Notes: a model not told the origin generated them from the sequence alone. Shown: positions 1-6,380, counted from the first letter of the stretch. The stretch: 12,384 nucleotides of DNA from Ovoidimarina sp039190895 (GCA_039190895.1 JBCCXY010000117.1:1-12384); one strand, 5' to 3'. Translations and numbers: made by a program.

Positions 1-401
1 CGCGAGAACATGCTCTCCCCGAAAAACGCAGCCCCCAGCGCCACGCCATAGACGCCCCCGACCAACCGCTCCCCGGCCCAAACTTCCATGGAATGCGCCC
101 GGCCTTCCTCATGCAGCGCCGCATAAAGCGCCTGAATGGGCGCATTGATCCAGGTCTCAGGACGATCCGCGCAGCCCTCCACGACCGCGTCAAATGCCGC
201 GTCCGTCGTTACTCGCATCTCACCCTTCCGGATCGTCCGCGCCAGCGACCGCGAAATATGAAACCCGTCCAACGGCACAACGCCCCGCCGCTCGGGATCA
301 ACCCAAAAGAGCTCCGGGTCATCCCGGCTCTCCGACATGGGGAAAATCCCGCTTGCATACGCATGCAGCAGCAAGTCCGTCGTGAAGCTATCGTCACGCA
401 T
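1..401 (-). CDS. aat: Leucyl/phenylalanyl-tRNA--protein transferase, 3' end outside window
   Basis: Aat transfers Leu or Phe from aminoacyl-tRNA to the N-terminus of proteins that start with Arg or Lys, marking them for ClpS/ClpAP degradation (the bacterial N-end rule) in the cytoplasm. The 133 residues visible match the family from the N-terminus: ASGIFPM near residue 16, LFWVDPERRGVVPLDGFHIS near 31-49, VEGCADRPETWI near 73-86, and HSMEVW, LVGGVYGVALG and FFGESMFS up to the edge. E. coli Aat has the equivalent blocks RGIFPWF, WWSPDPRAVL, LHISRS, GTWI and HSIEVW. The ATG at 401 has AGGA seven bases upstream. The family is usually about 210-235 residues, so roughly 80-100 C-terminal residues lie beyond position 1. 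The gene is divergent from secE across 123 bp. The reading frame is open to the edge. Confidence is high. Confidence 0.95.
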   Translation of the reverse strand, partial: MRDDSFTTDLLLHAYASGIFPMSESRDDPELFWVDPERRGVVPLDGFHISRSLARTIRKGEMRVTTDAAFDAVVEGCADRPETWINAPIQALYAALHEEGRAHSMEVWAGERLVGGVYGVALGAAFFGESMFS

Positions 402-466
402 GGCGTAATCCTAACGGCTCTCTGCAACAGGCGGGAGACCCCGCGCGGATGTGACGCTCACGCGCC

Positions 467-495
467 TTGAAATCGGCGCAACCCGCCAGTATGTC
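467..495 (+). promoter_or_regulatory. Predicted sigma-70-type promoter of secE
   Basis: A TTGAAA box (467-472) lies exactly 17 bp from TATGTC (490-495), about 30 bp upstream of the secE start. The -35 matches the consensus in five of six bases and the -10 is moderate. It is the best such pair in the 123-bp aat-secE gap. The prediction rests on the boxes, their spacing and their position only. Confidence 0.55.
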
Positions 496-524
496 AGCTT
501 ATCTGGAAGGAGCACCGACAGAGC

Positions 525-719
525 ATGGCCACGACCAACCCGTTTCAGTTCATTCAGCAGGTCCGTGCTGAAGTCTCAAAGGTCACCTGGCCGACGCGGC
601 GCGAGGTGTTTATCACTTCGATCATGGTCTTCGTGATGGCCGTCATCACGGCGATCTTCTTCTTCTTCGTCGACTGGCTGATCCGCACCGGCCTGCAATT
701 CATCCTCGGCGCCTTCTAG
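525..719 (+). CDS. secE: Preprotein translocase subunit SecE
   Basis: SecE is the small essential subunit of the SecYEG inner-membrane channel; it clamps SecY for export and membrane insertion. The 64-residue product is the short single-span form usual in alphaproteobacteria. Residues 8-27 hold the conserved amphipathic cytoplasmic segment (FIQQVRAEVSKVTWPTRREV), whose EVSKVTWPTRRE stretch is the SecE signature. One hydrophobic span follows at about 31-55. The ATG at 525 has AAGGAG at 507-512, an unusually long 12-nt spacing, but no other in-frame start suits the family. In most bacteria nusG and the rplKAJL genes follow directly. Here the next gene is a convergent amidinotransferase, and nusG is absent from the rest of the window. 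Confidence 0.96.
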   Translation: MATTNPFQFIQQVRAEVSKVTWPTRREVFITSIMVFVMAVITAIFFFFVDWLIRTGLQFILGAF

Positions 720-740
720 GTCAGACGCCTCGGATCACCG

Positions 741-763
741 GTAGGGTGGGCAATCTGCCCACC
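741..763. repeat. GTAG-headed palindrome (REP-like), copy 1
   Basis: A GTAG tetranucleotide is followed by a perfect 8-bp inverted repeat, GGTGGGCA (745-752) and TGCCCACC (756-763), with a 3-nt loop. A GTAG 5' to a short GC-rich hairpin is the usual form of bacterial REP elements. A near copy (19 of 21 bases over the shared part) lies at 10300-10320. It sits 20 bp after the secE stop and could protect or end the transcript, but no T-tract follows, so a classical intrinsic terminator is not supported. Confidence 0.7.
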
Positions 764-837
764 GCTCGCCCGACGAAAGTCACTCCACAGAGACTTGTCG
801 CAGCACGGAATCAAGGCTCAAAGCCGCCGGAATTATG

Positions 838-859
838 GTAGGCCGGGGTTCACCCCGGC
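838..859. repeat. GTAG-headed palindrome overlapping the amidinotransferase stop codon
   Basis: GTAG (838-841) is followed by a perfect 7-bp inverted repeat, GCCGGGG (842-848) and CCCCGGC (853-859), with loop TTCA (849-852). The stop codon of the leftward amidinotransferase gene (TGA, positions 852-850) lies in the loop, and the last two or three codons lie in one arm. The layout matches the element at 741-763 but the arm sequence differs, so it may be a second family. It may also serve as a 3' stability hairpin for both convergent transcripts. Confidence 0.6.
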
Positions 860-1962
860 ACCCCCGGAAAATAGTCCTCGCACCCGCCCTCGCGGTACAC
901 ATCCGCCGTCGAGCAATGCAGCCCGCCGCCAAACGCATACGCGTCGCGCAGCTCCACCTCGACAACCTCCATCCCCAGCTTGTCCATCTGCTCCGCTTGA
1001 TAGACCTCTGATTTCTCGACACAAACCGTCTTCGGGTCCAGCACCAGCACATTCATCGACAGCCACACCGACGAATAACACAACGGCGGCGGCGCATTAT
1101 GCGCGGGTTGCGCCGCATCCACGATCTCCCACCCGTTGTCATGGAACATCTTCCGCTGATCCTCCGGCAACCGCCGCTGCGGGTTGTTCAGGATCAGCCC
1201 GGGCCGCAGCGGCGTAAACGTCGCGTCGATGTGGATCGGATAGGGATCGCCCGGGAAGTTCACCGCATGCACCCGGTGATCCGGGTAATGCCGCCGCAAC
1301 CACTCGATCCCCTTCAGGTTCGTCGTGAACCCGTGCTGCACCACCAGATCCTTGCCGAACCGCAGCACGTCGGCGGCGTCGAACAACGGCTCTTCCTCCG
1401 TCGTGACAAAGAACTTCTCCGCGGCCCATTGCAGCCGCTTCTCGACCCCGATCTTGTCGCTCAAGTAATCCGGGTGATAATCCGCATCCGACAGCCGCGG
1501 CTTCGGCGCCGTTTCGTGGCGGAAATTCGGGTCCTCATCGAAATACCGCTGCAACAGAGGCCGATAGTTCAGATACTCGAACCAGCGGCACCGATACGAC
1601 ATCGTCGCCTCAAGGATCTCTGACCCCACCGTCAACAGCACATCGCGCGGCGGCATACAGCCAAACTGGCTCTCCGTATGAAAATCCGGGGTCGTCACTG
1701 GCAGCGCATGGTCAATCGGCGTCGGCCGATCCACCGTGATCCCCCGCGCCTCCAACTTCGATGCAAACGTGTCGAGCAGCTCATTCGCTCGATCAATCGT
1801 CTCCTGAGGCCGCCGCCCCCACTGCCCACGCATATCGCTGTCCTCGGGCACCTTCGCGTCCAGCGCAGGCTCTTCCGGCGGGATATGGCAATCATCCGCC
1901 CGCCCCACGATCACGTGCCGCAGCGAGTCCCACTCATTCCAACTGTTGACGATGGTTGCCAT
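850..1962 (-). CDS. Glycine amidinotransferase-like protein (AGAT family)
   Basis: The 370-residue product resembles L-arginine:glycine amidinotransferase along its length. This family moves the amidino group of arginine to an amine acceptor: glycine in creatine synthesis, other amines in StrB, CyrA and SxtG. Shared blocks are NEWDSLRHVIVGRA (8-22), TPDF (91-94), WFEYLNYR (127-134), EPLFDAAD (191-198), GIEWLRRH (218-225), HIDATF (244-249), WLSMNVL (300-306) and GGGLHC (345-350). The catalytic Asp, His and Cys of human AGAT (254, 303, 407) correspond to D195, H244 and C350. The human pocket residues Asn300 and Met302 correspond to Tyr241 and Ile243, so glycine may not be the acceptor. The ATG at 1962 has GGGAGGG eight bases upstream. 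It stands alone, convergent with secE and divergent from the VOC gene. The family call is secure; the substrate is unknown. Confidence 0.9.
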   Translation of the reverse strand: MATIVNSWNEWDSLRHVIVGRADDCHIPPEEPALDAKVPEDSDMRGQWGRRPQETIDRANELLDTFASKLEARGITVDRPTPIDHALPVTTPDFHTESQFGCMPPRDVLLTVGSEILEATMSYRCRWFEYLNYRPLLQRYFDEDPNFRHETAPKPRLSDADYHPDYLSDKIGVEKRLQWAAEKFFVTTEEEPLFDAADVLRFGKDLVVQHGFTTNLKGIEWLRRHYPDHRVHAVNFPGDPYPIHIDATFTPLRPGLILNNPQRRLPEDQRKMFHDNGWEIVDAAQPAHNAPPPLCYSSVWLSMNVLVLDPKTVCVEKSEVYQAEQMDKLGMEVVEVELRDAYAFGGGLHCSTADVYREGGCEDYFPGVPG

Positions 1963-2052
1963 GGCCGTATCCCTCCCAAATCCGGCCGAGCCTTAGGGAG
2001 ATTTGCGAGCCACATCAAGCGCATGCTACGCAATGCTGCGAAAGGCTCCGAC

Positions 2053-2409
2053 ATGTTCCCACCGCTTGGCCGATTGGTCATCTACACGAAGAAAATCGAC
2101 GAAATGGCCGCGTTCTACTGCCGCCACTTCGGCTACACCCGGCACGACCGAGAGGGGGACCGCATCGTCGAACTGAGAGGCCCCGGCATCCCCATGATGC
2201 TGCACCAGGCGGGGGCACGACAAAAGGAGGGCCAACCCCTCGTCAAACTCGTCTTCGACACCCCCAACGTCGCCGCGTTCTGTGAAGATGCTGCCGCCAA
2301 TGGCCTGGAATTCAGCAAAGAACACAAGGCCGACGGATACACATTCGCCAACGCGAAGGACCCCGGCGGTAACTCCATTCAAGTCTCCAGCCGGGCGTTC
2401 GCCTCGTGA
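2053..2409 (+). CDS. VOC-fold (glyoxalase/bleomycin-resistance-like) protein
   Basis: A 118-residue single-module vicinal-oxygen-chelate protein. The beta-alpha-beta pattern begins with LGRLVIYTKKIDEMAAFYCRHFGY; the second half has VKLVFDTPNVAAFCEDAAANG and ends with DPGGNSIQVSS (103-113), the place of the family motif DPxGNxIE. The usual metal-binding Glu there is Gln (Q110), and the His common on the first strand is missing, so the protein may not be a metal-dependent enzyme; binding or a changed reaction is possible. The ATG at 2053 is preferred because AAAGG lies seven bases upstream; an in-frame ATG at 2023 has a poorer ribosome binding site. The stop overlaps the bciA start, so translation is probably coupled. 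No substrate can be inferred. Confidence 0.8.
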   Translation: MFPPLGRLVIYTKKIDEMAAFYCRHFGYTRHDREGDRIVELRGPGIPMMLHQAGARQKEGQPLVKLVFDTPNVAAFCEDAAANGLEFSKEHKADGYTFANAKDPGGNSIQVSSRAFAS

Positions 2410-3332
2410 GAACCCTAATCCTCGGCGCCACCGGAACCATCGGGCGGGCGACCGCAAAGGCCGCCTTAGACGCCGGTCACTCCGTCACGGCCTACACCCG
2501 CTCCCCCGAAGCCCTGCCAGACGGTGCCATTACCGTCATAACCGGCGATGCCAAGGACCTCGGCCAAAAGGCTTTTACCGAAGACCCATACGACGCCGTC
2601 ATCTGCTGCCTCGCCGCTCGCAACGGCAGCCCGAAAGAGGCATGGGCCATCGACCATCGAGCCACCGTCGACGCCGTCGACGCCGCCAAGGCCTCAGACG
2701 CAGGCCACTTCACCCTGCTCTCCGCTATCTGCGTCCAAAAACCCCGCCTCGCCTTCCAGCACGCCAAACTGGCGGCGGAAGAGGCCCTCCAATCGTCCGG
2801 CCTCCCCTACTCCATCGTCCGCCCCACCGCGTACTTCAAATCCCTCTCCGGCCAGATCGCCCGCGTCAAAGCGGGCAAACCCTACCTCACCTTCGGCGAT
2901 GGCACTCTCACCGCCTGCAAACCCATCAGCGACACCGACCTCGCCGCCTACCTCCTCACCTGCGCCACCGATCCGGCACGCCACAATCGCATCCTCCCCA
3001 TAGGAGGCCCCGGCCACCCCATCACCCCCCGCCAGCAAGGCGAACATCTGTTCCAACTCCTTGGCAAACCGCCCAAATTCCGCAGCATCCCGCCCGGTTT
3101 CCTGAAAGTCACCGCCGCAACGCTCCAAACCCTCCGCCTCACCGAAAAAGCCGAATTCGCCCGCATCGCCCACTACTACGCCACCGAATCCATGCTGGTC
3201 TTAGACCCCGCAAAGGACCGCTACGACCCCGACGCGACGCCCTCCACAGGCACCGAAACCCTCTTCGACTTCTACGCCAAGGCCCTCGCCGACGCCGACC
3301 TCATCGAGCGCGGCGACCACAGCGTCTTCTAG
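2406..3332 (+). CDS. bciA: Divinyl (proto)chlorophyllide a 8-vinyl reductase, BciA type
   Basis: BciA reduces the C8-vinyl group of divinyl (proto)chlorophyllide with NADPH, a step of (bacterio)chlorophyll synthesis. The 308-residue product matches plant DVR and bacterial BciA in many blocks: LGATGTIGR (6-14, the Rossmann GxxGxxG loop), CLAARNG (68-74), LLSAICVQKP (104-113), YSIVRPTAYFKSLSGQ (135-150), FGDG (163-166), CKPIS (171-175), LPIGGPG (197-203) and YYATESMLVLDP (257-268). These are specific to the DVR/BciA group of atypical SDRs. The start is a GTG at 2406 in a GTGA overlap with the VOC stop. No other pigment gene is in the window; R. sphaeroides also keeps bciA apart from its main photosynthesis cluster, as I recall. 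The call implies a phototroph or a descendant of one. A different reductase of the same group is the alternative. Confidence 0.88.
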   Translation: MRTLILGATGTIGRATAKAALDAGHSVTAYTRSPEALPDGAITVITGDAKDLGQKAFTEDPYDAVICCLAARNGSPKEAWAIDHRATVDAVDAAKASDAGHFTLLSAICVQKPRLAFQHAKLAAEEALQSSGLPYSIVRPTAYFKSLSGQIARVKAGKPYLTFGDGTLTACKPISDTDLAAYLLTCATDPARHNRILPIGGPGHPITPRQQGEHLFQLLGKPPKFRSIPPGFLKVTAATLQTLRLTEKAEFARIAHYYATESMLVLDPAKDRYDPDATPSTGTETLFDFYAKALADADLIERGDHSVF

Positions 3333-3459
3333 GCGACCATCCGCCACCCAAACGGGCGGTGCCTCCACGATGCGCCCCCGTCAAAGTGTCCCACCGCTTG
3401 CGTCGCCCCGACGCGTCCCTACATGTCTACGCAACGTCATCCGAAGGGAGCGCCGCCCA

Positions 3460-3942
3460 ATGACCAACCCCACCCGCCGAACCGTCATCGCAACAGGCGC
3501 CGCCACGGCGCTTACGGCAACCGGGGGTCTCATCACACCCGCCCGCGCTCAGGGCCTGGCGCCCACGCCAACCATGCGCGGCGGGTCCAACAACTACCGC
3601 CCCGACGCACCCATCGTCGACAAGATCGGCGGCGGCGGCTTCTGGATGTCCGGCACGGTCCGCCGCGCAGGCGACGGTACGCCCCTAGAAGGCATTCGCA
3701 TTCAAATCTGGGCGCACACGACCGAAGGGCACGAGCGCGACTGGCACAGCCACGGCGCCACCCTCACCGACGCCAGCGGCGTTTTCCGTCTGGAAATGCC
3801 CCAAATCGTGCCCGCGTTCGGGCAGGCCCACGGCCACCTCGCCTATGACAGCGGCGACTTCGAAACGGTGTTCCTCCGCCCCGTAATGCCCAGCCCGAAC
3901 GACACGAGCCTCACGGCCGACTTCGTGCTGCAGCCAGCCTAG
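3460..3942 (+). CDS. Tat-exported intradiol-dioxygenase-like beta-sandwich protein
   Basis: A 160-residue protein with a twin-arginine signal: RR at 6-7, a hydrophobic stretch to about residue 26, and an ARA cleavage site (28-30) before Gln31. The mature part (WMSGTVRRAGDGTPLEGIRIQIWAH, then TDASGVFRLEMP and AHGHLAY) follows the intradiol ring-cleavage dioxygenase fold, whose enzymes bind Fe(III) through two Tyr and two His. The HxH pair appears to be kept (H124, H126). The two Tyr positions seem replaced: the GRYxH region reads GHERD and the PYPW region reads PAFG. Further His at 86, 91, 96 and 98 could bind metal instead. Catechol cleavage is therefore not supported. AGGGAG precedes the ATG at 3460 by nine bases. 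The haem membrane gene begins 7 bp after the stop, suggesting one redox unit. A weak promoter candidate is TTGCGT-N16-TACATG (3398-3425). Confidence 0.7.
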   Translation: MTNPTRRTVIATGAATALTATGGLITPARAQGLAPTPTMRGGSNNYRPDAPIVDKIGGGGFWMSGTVRRAGDGTPLEGIRIQIWAHTTEGHERDWHSHGATLTDASGVFRLEMPQIVPAFGQAHGHLAYDSGDFETVFLRPVMPSPNDTSLTADFVLQPA

Positions 3943-3949
3943 CACCCGG

Positions 3950-4564
3950 TTGATCCGCAGCGTCGCCATCTGGGCCGGCCTCGGCATCGCAACGCTCGTA
4001 CCCATCGCCATCGCCGCGACCAGCCCGCTCCTGCAGTGGCGAGAGCCGGTCTACATTATCGCGGGCTTCGCGGGCGTAATCGCCCTCGCGAACCTTTTGC
4101 TGCAACCGCTCCTAGCCATGGGCGTGCTGCCCGGCCTCTCCGCACAGCAAACACGTCGCACCCATCGCATCCTCGGCGCCCTGCTTGTCGCGGCAATCGT
4201 CGTCCATGTCGGCGGCCTCTGGATCACCAGCCCGCCCGACGTCATAGATGCCCTCACCTTCACGTCCCCGACACCCTTCTCCGCCTGGGGTGTTATCGCC
4301 ATGTGGGCCGCCTTCTCCGCCGCCGCCCTGGCGCTCATCCGCAAACGCCTCAAAATCCGCCCAACGCTTTGGCGCATCGGCCACACCATCCTCGTAAGCA
4401 TCATCGCCATCGGCACCATCATCCACGCCATCCTGATCGATGGCACCATGGGCATCACATCAAAGCTCGCCCTTTGCGCGTTGGTCGCGCTCGCGCTTGG
4501 TCTGGCCATCCGAACCCTTCGCCCCTGGGCAGGCCTCAAACGCCGCTCCACGACCCAGAACTGA
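3950..4564 (+). CDS. Ferric reductase-like (YedZ/MsrQ-like) bis-histidine haem membrane protein
   Basis: A 204-residue integral membrane protein with about six predicted spans (near 7-24, 34-57, 74-92, 111-130, 144-163 and 172-189). Two helices carry His pairs with the same spacing: H72/H86 (THRILGALLVAAIVVH) and H145/H159 (GHTILVSIIAIGTIIH). The double H-x13-H pattern is that of the ferric-reductase-like domain (YedZ/MsrQ, NOX, FRE), which holds two stacked b haems and moves electrons across the membrane. There is no NAD/FAD domain, so like MsrQ it would need quinol or a separate flavin reductase. The start is taken as TTG at 3950, 7 bp after the Tat gene; the ribosome site is weak and no in-frame ATG occurs before the first spans. 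The likely partner is the Tat protein just upstream. Confidence 0.75.
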   Translation: MIRSVAIWAGLGIATLVPIAIAATSPLLQWREPVYIIAGFAGVIALANLLLQPLLAMGVLPGLSAQQTRRTHRILGALLVAAIVVHVGGLWITSPPDVIDALTFTSPTPFSAWGVIAMWAAFSAAALALIRKRLKIRPTLWRIGHTILVSIIAIGTIIHAILIDGTMGITSKLALCALVALALGLAIRTLRPWAGLKRRSTTQN

Positions 4565-4566
4565 GC

Positions 4567-4587
4567 GCCACCCGCGTGGCTTCTTCT
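4567..4587 (+). terminator. Possible intrinsic terminator after the haem membrane gene
   Basis: A hairpin with arms GCCAC (4567-4571) and GTGGC (4576-4580), loop CCGC, is followed at once by TTCTTCT. It lies 3 bp after the stop. The stem is short but GC-rich, and the T-rich tail is right for a Rho-independent terminator in rightward transcripts. Confidence 0.4.
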
Positions 4588-4621
4588 GGCGGGAAATACT
4601 CCCCCCGGAGGGCCGCCCTCC
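4581..4621. repeat. Dispersed intergenic element, copy 1 (GGRTATTT...AGAAGAAG), with palindrome
   Basis: Read on the minus strand, GGAGTATTT is followed within about six bases by AGAAGAAG, preceded by a G/C run. The gap at 11325-11365 has the same arrangement (GGATATTT then AAGAAGAAG). A perfect 7-bp palindrome, GGAGGGC and GCCCTCC about one central base (4607-4621), adjoins it. The element lies between convergent genes and fills most of the 101-bp gap before the terminase stop. From memory, similar motifs are common between genes in Rhodobacteraceae; two copies here support a repeat but do not prove it. Confidence 0.45.
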
Positions 4622-4665
4622 TCCCACCGCCCTTCGCCCGAAACATAGCCCTGTCCCGGTCTTAC

Positions 4666-6039
4666 CTACCCCAAAACCCGCACCGAAGGCGGCGCGGTCC
4701 CGGCCCACATCAACTCTGTGATCGCCCAAACTAACGCATCCACCCGATCCGGGCTCCCTTGCCCTTCGAACCCCACGCGGCCCATCGCCCGCATCTGATC
4801 CTCCAGATCCTGCAACCCGGGTAGATGCTTCACCCGCCCCTGCTCATACAGCGCAGCCACCGGCTCGGCCCTCGCGGTCTTTCCGCGCGACGCCCGCACC
4901 GCCTTGTACGGGATCGACGGGTCCTTCTGACGAATGACGGCCTCCACGAGGTTTCCGCCCTGGTTCACCTCCGCCACCAACCGGTCCGCCTCAAATCGCC
5001 GATACGCGTCGACCGCCACCTGCGCCCACGCATCCGGCGACACCCCCTGCACCGTCACATCGGCAAGCACATACGCCGTCCACGCTTGCGGCGGCCCCTC
5101 TGCTACAACACCCGCCACGACGATCCCGCACGCATCCGACCCCTTGTGCCCCGAAACGGGCGGGTCCACGGCCACAACAATCCGCGACAACTCCGGCGCC
5201 TCCGCCACCCGCGCAGCCTCAACAGTCGCCACAGGCCATAATGCCCCCGGCACATCGTCTATCAGAACGCCATCCAGTTCCTGCCGCCCCAGAAAACTCC
5301 CCCCATACCGCGCCCGCACCTCCTCCAGAAACGATCTGGCGAGCTGCGCATTCGCCTCTGTCGGCGCATGGGTCGAGACGGTCGACGGCAACCCCAACAA
5401 CCGCTTCAAAACCGGTACATTCCGCGGAGTCGTCGTCACACACGCCCGCGGATCATCCCCAAGCCGCAACCCAAACTGCAGCATGTCCCACGTTGCCTGC
5501 GCTTTTGGCCACTTCGCCAGCTCATCCGCCCAGCACGCATCGAACTGTGGGCCCCGCAGTGCCTCGGGCTGAAACGCCGAGAACACCTGCGCCACCGCCC
5601 CGTTCGGCCAGATCAAACGACCCCGACCCGCCTCCCAAACAGGCCTCCGATCCGGCGGTGAACACTCAAGGAGGCCGCTATCCCCAAAGACCATCACTTC
5701 ACGCGCCTGATCGATCGTCTCGCCGATCAGCGCCACCCGCCGGGCCTGCCCCCGCTCGTGCCAACGCTCGCCCTCGACCATGGCGCGGACCCACTCTGCC
5801 CCGGCCCGGGTCTTCCCGGCCCCGCGTCCCCCGAGGATCACCCAGGTGCGCCAGTCCCCCTCCGGCGCCACCTGATGCGGCATCGCCCAGAAATCAAAGG
5901 CATATAATAGCGCCTCTGCGTCTTCAGGCGTCAGGCTCTCCAGAAACCTCTCTTGCGTCTCTCGCGGCTCGGAGGCGATCCAGAAGGCCCCCGATCCGAT
6001 CCCGGACGGCCTCGAAGTCGATCTCGGGTCCCGCGCCAT
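4666..6039 (-). CDS. Gene transfer agent large terminase (TerL, GTA g2-like)
   Basis: This is the ATPase-nuclease that drives DNA into GTA or phage heads. With the ATG at 6039 the product is 457 residues: Walker A GGRGAGKT (70-77), Walker B ending in CWADE (169-173), a coupling-type TTTPRN (202-207), and an RNaseH-like nuclease with VDPP (291-294, first acidic residue D292), VAEVNQGG (355-362) and SPDRVDALVWA (429-439). The lead-in EFWAMPHQ-like DFWAMPHQVAPEGDW (49-63) and the end of the protein recall Rhodobacter capsulatus GTA g2. Family similarity begins near residue 31, so the true start may be later or use a rare codon; upstream in-frame ATGs include 6066. The chosen ATG has GGAG seven bases away and overlaps g1 by 116 bp. 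The C-terminus looks whole, but no portal gene (g3) follows: the next gene is convergent and unrelated. Confidence 0.85.
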   Translation of the reverse strand: MARDPRSTSRPSGIGSGAFWIASEPRETQERFLESLTPEDAEALLYAFDFWAMPHQVAPEGDWRTWVILGGRGAGKTRAGAEWVRAMVEGERWHERGQARRVALIGETIDQAREVMVFGDSGLLECSPPDRRPVWEAGRGRLIWPNGAVAQVFSAFQPEALRGPQFDACWADELAKWPKAQATWDMLQFGLRLGDDPRACVTTTPRNVPVLKRLLGLPSTVSTHAPTEANAQLARSFLEEVRARYGGSFLGRQELDGVLIDDVPGALWPVATVEAARVAEAPELSRIVVAVDPPVSGHKGSDACGIVVAGVVAEGPPQAWTAYVLADVTVQGVSPDAWAQVAVDAYRRFEADRLVAEVNQGGNLVEAVIRQKDPSIPYKAVRASRGKTARAEPVAALYEQGRVKHLPGLQDLEDQMRAMGRVGFEGQGSPDRVDALVWAITELMWAGTAPPSVRVLG

Positions 6040-6274
6040 GCCTATGCTCCAGCTTCGAAAGATCATCCCGGATCGCAGCCAAACGATGCGTTGCATCGCT
6101 GACCGCCTTCCACGAATACCCGGCATCCCTCAACGCATCCGGCTCGCCCGCGTTGAGCTTCTTCAGCACCGCGTGCATCCACGAAATCGCGAAGTTGAAA
6201 TGCTCCTCGGCAAGCCGCACCACCTCTTCCGGTGTCTGCGCCTCAGCGGCGGAGTGTGGAGGATCGAACTGCAT
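5924..6274 (-). CDS. Gene transfer agent small terminase-like protein (GTA g1)
   Basis: A 116-residue, mostly helical, charged protein (EEVVRLAEEHFNFAISWMHAVLKKLNAGEPDALRDAGYSWKAVSDA and so on) with no membrane span. Its size, helical content and place directly before the GTA-type TerL match g1 of the R. capsulatus GTA cluster, reported as a small terminase that recognises or feeds DNA to TerL without the specific cos/pac binding of phage TerS. The ATG at 6274 has AAGG nine bases upstream. The 3' third overlaps the terL 5' end in another frame. It is preceded by a 170-bp gap with notable palindromes after mltG. The call depends partly on context, since TerS sequences diverge strongly. Confidence 0.72.
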   Translation of the reverse strand: MQFDPPHSAAEAQTPEEVVRLAEEHFNFAISWMHAVLKKLNAGEPDALRDAGYSWKAVSDATHRLAAIRDDLSKLEHRHGAGPEIDFEAVRDRIGGLLDRLRAARDAREVSGEPDA

Positions 6275-6380
6275 GAGCGGACGCCTTGAACCGGGCCCTC
6301 GACATCAACGCCGGACCGCAAACGCACCATTCCAAGACAAAGTTAACGTGCCGCTAGACCACCGAACGCCCGCCAAGCAC

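Noticed and set aside
402..524. tRNA-Trp upstream of secE, as in many bacteria
   Set aside because: No cloverleaf, TTCRA loop or CCA-anticodon arrangement is visible; the gap holds only a promoter and ribosome site.
741..763. Intrinsic terminator of secE
   Set aside because: The hairpin is perfect but no T-tract follows on either strand, and a near copy occurs elsewhere, so a repeat is the better description.
2282..3463. Rightward frame of 393 codons overlapping bciA
   Set aside because: Arg/Pro/His-rich out-of-frame shadow; the bciA frame matches a known family throughout.
4666..6274. Complete prophage
   Set aside because: Only the terminase pair is present, with no integrase, repressor, lysis, portal or capsid gene in the window, and its form and mltG/fab context fit a GTA better.
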